From contig JACTAT010000002.1 in the NCBI GenBank assembly GCA_014526335.1, positions 504,398-568,397 on the forward strand: a stretch of 64,000 nucleotides of DNA. The letters run 5' to 3'. How positions within the stretch are numbered: the stretch's first letter is position 1; each line of letters starts with the position of its first letter. Positions 12,994-50,800 of the stretch are shown here, piece by piece. The notes beneath the pieces were generated by a model. That model had not been told where the DNA came from. It was given only the letters and a program-made list of their open reading frames with translations, and searched no databases. The stretch is from Chrysaora quinquecirrha. Its lineage: Eukaryota; Cnidaria; Scyphozoa; Semaeostomeae; Pelagiidae. Made by a program: the position numbers and the translations under genes.

Positions 12994-14063
12994 TTGTCTG
13001 CAACTTTCAGAGCCCCTCACATCTTGTGAGGGTGGTAAAGGGTATTTCAAGAAACATGATTGGTCATTTTTTTCATCAGAAAATGTGAAAGAGGGTGGCA
13101 AAAGATCTTTGTGAAACGTGATTGACCATATTTTCTAAACAGGAAACATGAAAAGCCGTATCTTTTTAATGTGAAACGTGAATGGCAAACATTTTGTTCC
13201 TGTGATTCGTGATCCAGACCCACCTTTACCACCCTCTCTTGTAGAATGTCCAGCATTACACACATTTTTTTATAAGGAAATTCTACTTGTGCATGCTCCT
13301 TCATGATATACTTGGCATTTATCACATTATCAAATGCAAGCCCACAAAAAACCAACTTGCATATCACCAAGTATTGCACCATGTGTCACCCAATGGCTCC
13401 ACCCACCCCATTCCCCCTTTACACCCCACCCTGACAGATTCCCAGCTCTTAGCCTTCATTGCATAATTCCTTTTAGAATGAACTTAAACTTTTCAATATA
13501 AATATTTATCAATAAGTATTGATCAGTCTGTTTCTCATTGTCCTTTATCTCTTTCTTCCTTCTTTTCGTCCCCAACCCCGACCCAGCTTGGATTCCCGAA
13601 TCCGTCTTTTTTCCTTGATTCCCTTCTGAATGAACTTTGATCTTTTTAATATCTGACCGTCTGACTCACTGTCCTTTATCCCTTCCTTCCTTCTTGTGTA
13701 CACACACCATCCTGCCATCAGATCATGAAAACAAAATCTAAGATTTTCCAAAAATACAAATTTCATATTTCAAACCATGTTTATCAATATAGACCATGCA
13801 TAGTTACAATCTTATTAGCACGGTAATGATCTGCAAACAAATTAAAAAACCCTGCTTTATCATTTGAGGCCTATCTAGACTAGTAGAACGAACTTACCGC
13901 ACGGATCTTTAGGAATTTGCAATGAATGTCCAAACAAGACATTTGTAGGTGGAATGTTGAATGATTTCAATCGATTTACCCATCTTTTCCAAAAAGCTTT
14001 TACAATTAGATAGACCACAGGGCAGAATAAAGCGAAATAGAAAGCCAAAGTCACCATCTTCAC

Positions 14064-15728
14064 TTCCCACGGTTCTCTCCTCTAACAGTCTACCTATCTC
14101 TCCTCTGTTGTCTGCTCCATAAGACGAGGCCACGAGGGCAAAGTTCAATTTCAGTTTGTTTTGCAATAGTTCAAGGGTTCCACCATTGCACAACATGCCA
14201 TCCCCCCCTCCTCAAGGACTAAGGAGGGGGGCACAGCACCTCTGATTTAAAACGATTTTAAATTTATTGGAACAGGCAGTTATGGAAGTGAAATTACGGA
14301 ATGCGATGGCAGCAATCACCATTCCTTAGGTTGTTTTATTTGATCCCCCATTTTACATAGGTCACTGATGTTGCGGTTTCTCAACTTTGAGCACAATAGG
14401 TATAGCAACAGTTCCTTGAGTCTCTTTAAGTTACAGGCTACATAGTAATAATTCTATTGGTCTTCCCGCTGTATCCGACCAGCTGATTGGTGATTAAAAC
14501 ACAATGCCAATTCGGCTTTTCGTTCTTTCTGCTTGGTGTTTTTCGAGCCGTATTTGGGTATAAATTCCGCCTTAGTCTATTTTTTCGATCTGTTTCTGAC
14601 GTTCATACTCTGAGGAGTGTCAGACAAAAAAAACCTTTTAAGTATGCCCAAAAATGATTCCGATTTTCATCGCAATTTTGAAGTTTTGTGCAACTCAAAG
14701 ACTATCCTATTTATTGCAAAGGTCGGATGGAAGGTGTGAAATTAACCGGACCAGCGAGGAAGAATGGGAATTTTTGGCGCTCAATTTCTAAGATTTGTGG
14801 CGCCAAAGTTGCGTTCAGTGCAACTTTTGACTTATGGCGTTACAGGCTACATGTTCATTCCGTGTTTTACAGATTCCGTGTTTCGGCTCCGTATTTTAAA
14901 GATTCTGTGTTTTTTTTTAATTCCGTATTTTAAAGCTTCCGTATTTTTGATTCCGTGTTTTAAAGATTCCGTGTTTTTTATTCCATGTTTTTAATTCCGG
15001 ATTCCGTTTTCCCGGATTCCGTGTTTTAAAGATAGCCCAAAAACCTATTTGATACGCCAGTCCTTTTTTTTCAATTCATATCAATTCATGCTTTAAATTA
15101 CAAGTTAAGCAAAATAAAAATGTTGCTAATCTATTAGCTTCGGACACTTAGAAAAAACTCGAGAAGAGCTATCTAGCCAAGTGCCCTAAGTCCGTGAAGG
15201 ACGCCCTCGATGGGAATGCGAAATCAAATCTCCCTGTGCGAAATCATGCAATCACGCGCAATTTTTGGACGATTAACGCGATTACGCACAATAAAAATTC
15301 ATTTTCACGTATACGCAACTTCAGGCGTTTCTCTCCTTAAATTTCAACAAGATTCAAGTTGAGTGTTGTTTAATTTCATGCATCTAAAAGATTGGGTTTC
15401 AAAAATGCAAAAATATCCTGCATGTTATAATCATGAGTTAACAGAAATTTGCTAGTGCATTTTTAGACAGTTCTTCAACAAACTTTTTTCAGCTGCACTT
15501 TTTTTCATGATGACACTATATCATGCGATACATGGTCTTGCAACAACATAAGATATAAATAAAACAAGTTACAAGAAAAAAGTTAAAATTAGTACAAAAA
15601 TATAGTATAGCAAAGATGGGTTATTTATATAGGCCAAACATGGTGTAAAAATGTCGTAAGATGCGACCACGCCCTTTTGCCCCACCAATGTTATATGATA
15701 GCGCAGCAAAATAAAGTAATCTCACTTG
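14064..15728. other. Intergenic region between the two P450 copies
   Basis: No gene seen. It holds a copy of the dispersed repeat (about 14440-14700), a block shared with 10585-10690 (GTGAAATTAACCGGACC), and a degenerate ATTCCGTGTTTTAAAG minisatellite at about 14855-15035. The promoter of copy A should lie just above 14057 on the minus strand, but no clear core element was found. Confidence 0.6.
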
Positions 15729-42059
<26,331 letters not shown>

Positions 42060-42670
42060 CTTCCCTTCCAACGGTTCTCTTCTCTAGTTCTCCACGAGAC
42101 AACGGCAAAGTTCAAATTCAGTTTGTTTGGCAATTGTTCGAGGGTCACGCCCTCACGCTAGCAAACCTATATTCACTACTGTGGTGGATTATTAAAGAGG
42201 CAAAAGGGAAAAGATCTAAAAAACCTAATTACAATTAAAGTGTAAAAACAAAGAAAAACAAAAACACCGAAGCTATTATGTTAAGGTTAAATTATAATGG
42301 TGAAGCTGCCTATCGAGAGAGGGCTTCTCCCAAGATACGTGCAAGGCTTCCGAATTCGCACATTCTCAAACATTTCAAGGATTCTCCTGGTTGTCGTGAA
42401 TTTTGTCGTGAGTTATGGACACCACTCACACGTCTTTCCAATTAAAAATCAAGGAAGCGTTATGAAAGTACCACCACAATCAGTGCATTTCTTTTTGGTT
42501 TCTTCTCCACTCAGTCTCAGTTCTTTTCATCTATTCTTCTTCATGTTAAGGAAGATCTCTACTAGACGCTTTCCATCACGATCTTCAGTAAATTTGCCAG
42601 GGGACATTTGCAGCAGAAAATTTAACATTACCTCATCGTAACAATCGCTGGACGAGAAGTAGTTTCTAAG
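42060..42670. other. Upstream region of P450 copy B
   Basis: No gene seen. The copy B promoter should be here on the minus strand. The first ~90 bp are similar to the region above copy A (14058-14190), after which they diverge. Confidence 0.5.
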
Positions 42671-42699
42671 ATTTTGTTAGCCAAGCATTTCAAGCTCTC

Positions 42700-43745
42700 A
42701 TTATTTGATGTTTCTTTCTTCTTGTTTCTCTTCTTCCGCCTTTTTTCTTCTCTCATTCCTATTCATTCTCTTCTCGTTCTTCTCTTTCTCCTACTCCTTC
42801 TGCTTCTTTTTCTTCTTCTTATCCTCCTTCTACTTCTTTTTCTTCTTCTCTTCCTCCTTCTGCTTCTTCTTCTCTTCCTCCTTCTACTTTTTCTTCTTCT
42901 CTTCCTCCTTCTACTTCTTTTCTTCTTCTCTTCCTCTTTCTACTTCTTTTCTTTCTTCTTCTCTTCCTCCTTCTACTTCTTTTTCTTCTTCTCTTCCTCT
43001 TTCTACTTCTTTTTCTTCTTCTCTTCCTTCTTCTGCTTCTTCTTTTTCTTCTCTTCCTCCTTCTGCTTCTTCTTTTTCTTCTCTTCCTCCCCCTACTTTT
43101 TTTCTTCTTCTCTTCCTCTTCCTCCTTCTACTTCCTTTTCTTCTTTTCTTCCTCCTTCTGCTTCTTTTCTTCTTCTCTTCCTCCTTCTACTTCTTTTCTT
43201 CTTCTCTACTTCCTTCCACTTCTTCTTTTCTTCTCTTCCCCTTCTACTTTTTTTTCTTCTCTTCCTCCTTCTACTTCTTTTCTTCTTCTCTTCCTCCTTC
43301 TGCTTCTTTTCTTCTTCTTCTTCTTCTTCTCCTTCTCTTTCCTCTTCTTTTTCCTCCTCTTTTCTTTTTCTCCTGTTTCTTCTTCTTCCTCCTCTTCTTC
43401 TACTTCTTCTACTTCTTCTTCTTCTTCTTCTTCTTTTCTTCCTCTTTCCCTTCTTCTTGTTCTCTCTTTATATCTCTTACTTCTTCTTTAATCTTTTTCT
43501 CCTTATCCTTATCCTTATCTTTCACCTTCTGCTTCTTCTTCTTCTCCTTCTCTTTCCTCTTCTTTTTCCTCCTCTTTTCTTTTTTCCTGTTTCTTCTTCT
43601 TCCTCCTCTTCTTCTACTTCTTCTTCTTCTTTTTTCCTCTTTCCTTCTTCTTGTTCTCTTTTATATCTTTTCTTCTTCTTTAATCTTTTATCCTTATCCT
43701 TATCTCTGTTTCGTTTCTTTCTTGTTTCTTTGCTACTTCTAACTT
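42700..43745. repeat. 1-kb polypyrimidine tract (TTCTTC/CTCCTTCTACTTC)
   Basis: Almost uninterrupted C/T on the plus strand, with a repeated unit like CTTCTCTTCCTCCTTCTACT. The Ser/Phe/Leu-only open frames across it are artefacts. It lies about 640 bp upstream of P450 copy B and 1.8 kb upstream of the first Kv gene. Confidence 0.95.
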
Positions 43746-45584
43746 CACTTCATTTTCCCGTTCCTCTTCATCCCTCTTCATCCCCGTCCGTTCTTATGTC
43801 TTTTGCCTTGCCTATCTCTTTTCTGGGTACTACCAAAAGGTACTACCAAAATTCATTGAAAATCTATAAAACTGCCATCATCTTCAATGACATCATCACT
43901 TTACTCAGCTGTTCAATGAAAGCCCTCTTCATCAACAAACTTGTTGAACTGAAAGAGACCAATTCAAAAGGGCATAATTTCCGTTGATTATTCAGGCATC
44001 TCTGTACTACATTATTAAATCAAGTTTTCCATTTTATGTTTAATCCCTCAGGTTTTGTTGTTTCAGTTTTCTATATGCTAGTTTTGTTATTTAGTACTGC
44101 TTAGTTCCGTTCTGAGCAGGTTGAAAGGTTGCGGCTGAGAGAGCACCGAAAAATTGCAAAAATCCAAGAGCCAGAAGACTGCTGCCCTGCTGCGAATTCA
44201 GGTTTGAAGTTAAAACTTCAGATTTCAAAATTTGCTCATTTTCTAGCAAAGCAATCAGCATAAGGTGTGATGCAATACAACTTTAAATCATTCAGGGCTT
44301 CGGCAATGATGAGCAGCTAGAAAAACATTACCTGTAGTAGTACACTCATGCTTTTTTATAAAAAACTATGCTTTGAGACATATAGTAGGGTTTCTTAATT
44401 TTGAGCGCAATCGGCAAAGTAAAAACTTCTTGCAGGGTATCTTAAGTTAAAAGCTGAAATTTCAAAAATTGCGCGAAATAAGGGTTTAATGTGAAATATC
44501 ATGTTCAATATGGACATTTTCTGAAATTGACTTGGCCCAAAGTATGAGTTTTTGGGGATTTTTTTTTACATAAATATTACACAAAGCACATCAGTAAAAT
44601 AGAATGCTGAATTTAAACACGATTTAAAAGCGAAAATAGCTTCTTAGTTTTGGGAACGAATTTCACAAAATTACTGAAATTTCGATTTCCAATTTAAGAA
44701 ACTCTGCAAGAAACTTTCAATATGCTACAGTAAGTGCTCAAAGTTAAGAAACCCTACTATACGTTTAAGAGCAAAGTTTTGAGTGTGCAGGTCAAACTTG
44801 AAATGTTGTTATTAATCTGCTAGTAATGTTTAAAGGGCAACCTTGCTGATAGTCCAAAGATCTATCAGTTCGGACTGCACATTTTGTAAATGCTAAGCTT
44901 AATTCTTCAAAATTTCTCCAGATCAGTATCCATAATTCTGCATGTTTCCTCAAATGGTACGCATAATTCCGCACATACTTCTAAAAACGATATCGATAAT
45001 TCCGCACTTTGCAGAAAAAAGGTGCCCCTAAATAATGGCACGTCCCCGTACCCCCAAAGCTGTTAAGTTACCCCCCCCCCCCGCCGAGGAGTGTATACTA
45101 TGTGCTTAAAGTTAAGAAAAGCCCTACTACTGTATACGTTTAACAGCAAGTTTCTTATATAAGAATGAGTGTATAGGTCAAACGTGAAATGTTGTTATTA
45201 ATCTGGCAGTTGTTTGAGACAAAATCCGTCGAGATTTAGAAATTTGCTTAAGAACTCTTTCTTATCTTAAAAATTTAGCTATATTCCACGTGGTATGCTT
45301 CCGAAACGCATGTTCAACACAAAAATCTACAAAAAGCAAGATTAAACATGAATAATGTTTTACTTTTAGCAATTTACGGAAACTTTTTCACGAAGAATGA
45401 AGATTTTTCATTACTAATTAATCTTGACCTATTTTATAATTCATTTAGTGCACATTTGCGAAGCATTTTCAACGAAATGTTATACTTTATCTGAAGGTTG
45501 AGAGTCAAGCATGTCAAAAGTTTCTGCCACACGCTATCGCTATCTCACGGAAAAAATTCTGGGAGAAAGCTCTAACGGCTAACT
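43746..45584. other. Intergenic region before the first Kv gene
   Basis: No gene seen. Near 44990-45083 there is a half-element of the poly-C family (AATGGCACGTCCCCGTACCC, then TTAAGTTACCCCCCC). Two related motifs, CTTAATTTTGAGCGCAA-type and AAGTTAAGAAACCCTACTA-type, recur near 44390, 44740 and 45110. Confidence 0.5.
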
Positions 45585-46798
45585 ATGGCCTCGACGATCG
45601 AAATGAATGACGAAATGCCGCACTCACCACGGCGGGTTGTAATTAACGTCAGCGGCAATGTTTACGAAACATTCGAACATACTTTGTCTATGTATCCTGA
45701 CACTCTACTTGGCGACCCGGCGAAACGGATTCGTCATTACGACGAGCGGAGAAAAGAATTCGTTTTCTTCAGAGACTCGCGTTGCTTTGACGCAATACTG
45801 TTCTTTTATCAGTCGCGCGGAATTCTCAAAAGACCGGAGTACATCGATCGTAAACTATTCGAGCAAGAGCTAGGGTTTTTCGAGCTCTCAAAATATCATT
45901 GCGGAAAGAAATGCGACGTTGCGACTGACCAGGCACATAGTTACGACATAAGAGCTAGAAGTCAAGTAATTTCAAAGATTTTTGAAGAACCCTTCTCTTC
46001 GAAATGGACGGCTTCTGTTGGTGTTTTTAATATGCTGTTTATCATTACTTCTATTATTGTTTACAGCATCGCAACTTTGCCGCAATTCTCGGTAAATGCA
46101 GTACCGACAAGAGGAGCTGGTTCTATAGCAAATTACGCCGATATTTTCTCGAATATCGAAGCAATCTGTATGGCTTTATTTACTTTGGAGTATCTTATCA
46201 GACTAAGCAATGCGCCGTCTCGGCTGACGTTTCTATCTTCCACACTCGGAATTATCGAGCTCGTAGCTTTAGTTTCGTTCTACGTTTCCGTCGTTACTGA
46301 TAAATACAAAGGAAAACTTCATTACTTTCGCATTTATTCAGATTTGCACGAGTTTCCTGTGCCCTTCAAGTATTCCGTCTAGGCCGCTACAGTGATGGAT
46401 TGCGCGGGCTGCTTGAAACAATTCTAAAAGGAATCGGGCACATTCAGCCAATCATTGTCATAATACCCGTTATGGTGACGTCATTTGCTTCGCTCATATT
46501 TTACGCCGAGTTGAGTGAATCAAATCAAGAATCAAAGAGTCTATTTGACTGGATCTGGTTCGTGGTTATAACATGGACGACGGTTGGGTACGGTGATATT
46601 TACCCAAAATCAGTTCTGGGGAAAGTTTTGGGGATTTTCTGTGCCCTATTTGGAGTAATATTTTTCTGCTTTTTGACACCAACGATGTTGAAATATTTCT
46701 TCAAATTTTACTATGTTCAGCGTTATTTAAACCAAAGTGACTCTAAAAAAAATGCCTCACTGGTCGAAAGATTAGAAGATTATTTCTACACCGAATAA
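45585..46798 (+). pseudogene. Shaker-type voltage-gated K+ channel, intronless, with one frameshift
   Basis: A six-TM Kv alpha subunit. The first frame (45585-46382) gives a T1/BTB tetramerisation domain (VVINVSGNVYETFEHTL, FDAILFFYQSRG), S1 (about residues 145-170), S2 and S3. A second frame (to 46798) gives the rest: S5, the pore with TTVGYGD and S6. The frames meet in an A-run near 46312-46316. Loss of one A there explains the shift, since the second frame upstream of its ATG reads like S4 (FRFARVSCALQVFRLGRYSD). Repaired length would be about 404 aa. Arg positions 3 and 4 of S4 are Cys and Gln, and the S6 PxP hinge is LTP. It is either a recent pseudogene or an active gene with a sequencing error. 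The eroded S4 argues that it was already a divergent or modifier subunit. Confidence 0.8.
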
Positions 46799-47828
46799 AG
46801 GAGTGGTGATGAAGACGAAGAAGAATAAGGTGGAAAAATACTGGAAGATGTTTCCAATTTCAAATTTGATAATAGCTAATATTGATAATATTCTTATCTA
46901 CAATCTTATAACAATCTTATAGGAGCATCTATTGATGATTAATTGTAACATTTTTACATGAAACACAGCACTGATTCCGCCATCTAGTCCCTCGATTTGT
47001 TTAGGCGAGGCAGTGCAAAAAACTTTGACCCGTTTTGTACCTTTGAAAAACACGCGTAGCGGACCGTCCAGAGGCGGCTATTGTTACAAAAAACAAAAAA
47101 AATACAATAATCGCCGCGTTCGAGGGCGCCTGCCAATCAAATCACTCGAAAGCCTTTCACACAAAGTGATTATTCTAACTGGAGCACTTTTGTGTCTGAT
47201 TCCTGATGGAAATTGAAAATTTTTTCAACGCGTTCATTGTTTCAGAAGCAATAGCCGCTCCGCTGCGCGCGGAAAAATCAGCCTAGTGGAGAACCGGCTT
47301 AAATGAGAAGATGTTCGGAAAAGCCTGATCACGATAGGGTTTAAATACAGTGTTACTGAAGGATTTTTATGCTTATTTCACACATACGCAGTATGTAGTA
47401 AGGGTAACAAACGATTACTGATAAATATAGCCTATCATACTATAACAGACCTAGTAAACCCTAGACTTATTATAAAAGTCACAATCTCCAAAACAATAAC
47501 AACAATCCTACAGCTGTTTATTGAGAGTGGTTTGCTTGTCCAGCAATTCAACTCAATAGATAACTGCGATTTATGTAATAAGTCTTATAAAACCCTAGAC
47601 TTAAAACTCGCAGTAAGTTTCTCCTATTATCCTTCTTTCCGGCTCCGCAAAGAGATTCTCCACTGCAGAAATGATACCAGGATACAAAATAACCTCCTCC
47701 ACAGCCTAATGAATGAAAACGAGACCAACTTGGATGAGGTCTATACGTAAACCTGTTGATTATCGCTTTCTCTTTGCTGAACTTTCGTACTAAATGATCA
47801 CGTCAGCAGGCCTAGGCACGTTCCCATA
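46799..47828. repeat. Region between convergent Kv genes, with a CTAGACTTATTA-family foldback
   Basis: About 1 kb with no gene. A short foldback at 47464-47595 (CCTAGACTTATTATAAAAGT and TGTAATAAGTCTTATA) belongs to the family at 8921 and 29333. Confidence 0.55.
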
Positions 47829-49205
47829 TTACTGATTGAAGTAAATCTCTTTCATGCTTTCCACAAATGCTTTCCTCTCTGGCGAAACATCATCTGATGT
47901 GCTTTGTCGCAAATAATAACATTCAATGAATTTATTTACCAATATCGGCGAAGGTAAACAAAACAACAAAACACCAAAAGTTGCACAAAGCGCGCCAACA
48001 AATTTCCCGCCAATCGTCTGCGGATAAACATCCCCGTAACCGACTGTTGTCATGGTAATGATAGTGTACCAGAAGGATTCTGGGATACTGTTGAATTCCG
48101 ATTTTTTCGAACTGGAGAGGAGACTTTCGGCATAGAAAACCATAGTTGCGAACAGAATCGCCATGATGAGTATAACTAGAAACAAAGATCGCAAATGAAC
48201 GGCGCTCTCGTAAACAGTCATTACGAGTATTCGCAACCCTTCGTTATATCTTGTCAATTTAAAAACACGTATAATTCGTAGTAGACGAAGCATTCTTATA
48301 CTACTGAACGTTGAAATAAGTCCACTGCCCTGATCTCGAACTTGAAGTGCGAGGCCGATATAATACGGAACGATGGATATCAGATCCACAAATCCGAGAG
48401 ACGACGAAACAAACATTAATCGGCTCGGCGCCGAATAAAGCCTTAGTATATACTCGACTGTAAACCAAGAAATGCACACTGTTTCTATTTTATACCAATG
48501 GTCGGTTCCGTAAATTATCCGCTGCTTCAACTTTGTGATGTTTTCGTGTGTTTCATTAAATTCGACTTTCCGATGCTTTCGTCTCAGTTCCGGAACAGTT
48601 TCGGCGCAGAACGAGCATACAGAAACGATTATTAGGCCTATGCTAATTAGGCCAATAATAGCTGCAAAAGTCGAAGATCTTGGTCTTTCCATAGTCAACC
48701 AAATATATTTCCGAATCTGTCCATTAGGGACCGGTGGGTCTCTTTCCATCATAAGATTAAGGTTTTTCTCGAATGCATGTCGCCTGTCGAAATGTTTTGA
48801 AATACCGAAGAAGTCGAGTTCCTTTTCAAATAATTGTCGTTTTACGTTGTTTGGTTTCGCGAGAATCCCTTTTGATTGGTAATAGAACAAAATTGCGTCG
48901 AAAGATTCCGGGTCTCTTTGAAACCGATACTCATTGCGGTGCTCATCGTAAAACTCCTTGCGACGATTCGGATCGCCAAGCAGCGTGTCAGGAAACGCCG
49001 ATAAAGTGTCTTCTAATGTTTCGAACAATATACCGCAAACATTCAATGCGATTCTGCTGCATGCCTGTGTTTCTGTCGATGTTTCATGACCTTGTTGTGC
49101 TAGCTGCGCAATCGAGAGCTCACTCTTTGCTGAACTTAGAGTTATAGATGATTTTGATCTCAGGTACTTGGTGTTCGCCGACGGGCCTAAATCACGCACC
49201 AGCAT
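47829..49205 (-). CDS. Shaker-type voltage-gated K+ channel, intronless, complete
   Basis: 458 aa. T1/BTB domain at about residues 50-135 (ALNVCGILFETLEDTLSAFP, RDPESFDAILFYYQSKG). S1 is near 178-203, then an S1-S2 loop with two N-glycosylation sequons (NET, NIT), S2 (WFTVEYILRLYSAPSR) and S3. S4 has six basic residues at every third position (SIRMLRLLRIIRVFKLTRY), followed by S5, the pore helix and filter TTVGYGD (GYGD at 389-392), and S6 with PSP in place of Shaker's PVP. The short C-tail has no PDZ-ligand motif. The frame is fully open, so it is likely a working delayed-rectifier or A-type subunit. A TTTTCAG acceptor 17 nt before the ATG suggests a 5'-UTR intron. It is convergent with, and paralogous to, the gene at 45585. 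Confidence 0.93.
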   Translation of the reverse strand: MLVRDLGPSANTKYLRSKSSITLSSAKSELSIAQLAQQGHETSTETQACSRIALNVCGILFETLEDTLSAFPDTLLGDPNRRKEFYDEHRNEYRFQRDPESFDAILFYYQSKGILAKPNNVKRQLFEKELDFFGISKHFDRRHAFEKNLNLMMERDPPVPNGQIRKYIWLTMERPRSSTFAAIIGLISIGLIIVSVCSFCAETVPELRRKHRKVEFNETHENITKLKQRIIYGTDHWYKIETVCISWFTVEYILRLYSAPSRLMFVSSSLGFVDLISIVPYYIGLALQVRDQGSGLISTFSSIRMLRLLRIIRVFKLTRYNEGLRILVMTVYESAVHLRSLFLVILIMAILFATMVFYAESLLSSSKKSEFNSIPESFWYTIITMTTVGYGDVYPQTIGGKFVGALCATFGVLLFCLPSPILVNKFIECYYLRQSTSDDVSPERKAFVESMKEIYFNQ

Positions 49206-50630
49206 GTTATCTGTTGCTTCTGAAAAACAATCACGAAAATCAACCTTTTAATTTATGCTGCAAGTCAAAATAGTTGTGAATTGATGAATGCAGCAAGTTG
49301 AGAACTCAAGGGAGATGTTGTGCTATAGAACAAAGGTTATGTTTAGATTTTAAGAGGTCAAGTGGCGAGCCAAAAGGTTGAAAGTAAGGGGGAGGAGTGG
49401 AAACTGATTCACTTCTAGCTTTTGGACCCTTTAGCTTGTTAAGTACTACAGTATATTAAGATACCTGCTCGCTCGAGTTAGAACAAACGATTTTAAGATT
49501 TAAGTTGTAAGTACACGTGTTCTTTCCATTAGGTAATCATCACTATCATCGTCATCATCATCATCCTATCATGATTGTGGTCATAATCATAAATTATCAA
49601 TTATGAATCGATATTCAACAATCATCAATCATCAATCAGCAATCATCAATAATCAATCACCAATCATTAATCATTAATCAACAAGCACCAATCATCAAAT
49701 ATTAATCATCAGTCACCTATCGTTAGTCGTCAACCTTCAATCTTCACTCAACACACATCAATCATCAATCATCAATCAACAATCATAAATTATCAATCAC
49801 CAATCATCAATAATCAATCATCAATCATCAATCATCAATAATCAATCATCAATTACTAATCATCAATCATCAATCATCAATCATCAATCATCAATCGCCA
49901 ATCATCAACCATGGAAAACGCAAGATTTGTGCGCGAAAAAAGTTGAAAGCTGTAATACGGAGGACGGGACGAATTCATGTATTGCGGCCAAATTTTAATT
50001 CTACACTGTATGCTCTTACCGCTAGCTTGTACGCGTCAGTGCAATAGCTTGTTTACTATATAGTTTGCCTAGAACTCTAACCCTCAAAGCTGCTTACTAT
50101 TATAACTTCAATTCAACTAATTATCGTCGTCCCGTCCTAGCAAGCGCTTTTTCGTTCTTGTGAATGGGTCTTCGTGACTCATTCAATTATTCGTTACAAA
50201 TTAATATTAAAAACATACGCAAATTCACTTTGTTTCTGAGCAGGATATTTTGACTAAACCATTTAGACATTGTGATAAAATCTTCATTTAAAGTTTTCTT
50301 TCTGCTTCAACACTTGCTCCTTCAGTTTCATTACAACTCGCGATTCTGATGCTGTTTAATTAAAAACTTTGCCTTTGTCTTGTTTTCCTCAGCAGTACAT
50401 CACAGAAAAGGTTTTGAAAGTTTAAGATCGCAATTAGCCTCTTTTTAGCGTACTCATTGCTAAGGTCTAGACTCTACGCGAATCAATTAGCTCGGACACA
50501 ATAAACTAAGTCAGGTGCTTTAGTTGGGTTGATGATTTGTTTCTATGAAGACAGGTGTGTTTTGGTTCTATTTTATTTACTCATCTACAACTGTTGAGTA
50601 GAAAGAACACGTTATCAAACGTAACGTAGT
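49206..50630. repeat. Upstream region of the minus-strand Kv gene, with TCATCAATCA minisatellite
   Basis: At 49545-49915 there is a degenerate array of ATCATCAATC units, with smaller ATTAATCATC variants. Nothing else was recognised; no gene seen. Confidence 0.75.
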
Positions 50631-50631
50631 A

Positions 50632-50800
50632 ATCGTGTGGCCTAGTAGTAGAGTGCTCGCCCACGAGTCACGTGGATTTGGGTTGAAGACAAGGCCAAGT
50701 CATACCAGATACTATAAATGGTACTCATTGCCTCTCTGCTTAGCACTCAGCATGAAAGGGTAGTGTAGTGAAGTAGAAAAGAACTATTACGTAATTTTAT
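50632..50800 (+). repeat. tRNA-derived SINE
   Basis: GTGTGGCCTAGTAGTAGAGT (box A) is followed by GGTTGAAGAC (box B, degraded), then a body with CTCATTGCCTCTCTGCTTAG. A typical tRNA-headed SINE in plus orientation. Confidence 0.65.

Larger units (their letters stand above)
517..14057 (-). pseudogene. Cytochrome P450 family 4 (CYP4-like), downstream tandem copy A, frameshifted
   Basis: A microsomal-type haem monooxygenase of the CYP4 (fatty-acid omega-hydroxylase) group. Coding exons, read on the minus strand: 14057-13898, 12570-12464, 11101-11029, 10910-10898, 10311-10191, 9194-9122, 8329-8260, 6349-6224, 4832-4671, 3948-3846, 3424-3357, 3035-2969, 2149-1967, 677-517. Visible motifs are an N-terminal membrane anchor (VTLAFYFALFCPVVYLIV), the CYP4 I-helix FEGHDTT split across exons 9 and 10, ESLR in exon 12, PERF and the haem loop [10 protein letters not shown] in exon 13, and a C-terminal exon starting GQKFALLEEK. 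Every exon joins in phase except exon 8, which is 126 nt against 127 nt in copy B: one A is missing from the A-run near 6283, giving a TGA soon after. Exon 5 also has a GC donor. Repairing exon 8 would give about 495 aa, normal for the family. It is a pseudogene unless the deletion is an assembly error. Confidence 0.85.

Noticed and set aside
42674..43987. Open frames of 437 and 345 codons (Phe/Ser/Leu-rich)
   Set aside because: They are translations of the polypyrimidine tract in two frames; composition only, no domain.
49545..49915. CRISPR-like array (regular ATCATCAATC)
   Set aside because: Units are contiguous with no unique spacers and the genome is eukaryotic; a simple minisatellite.
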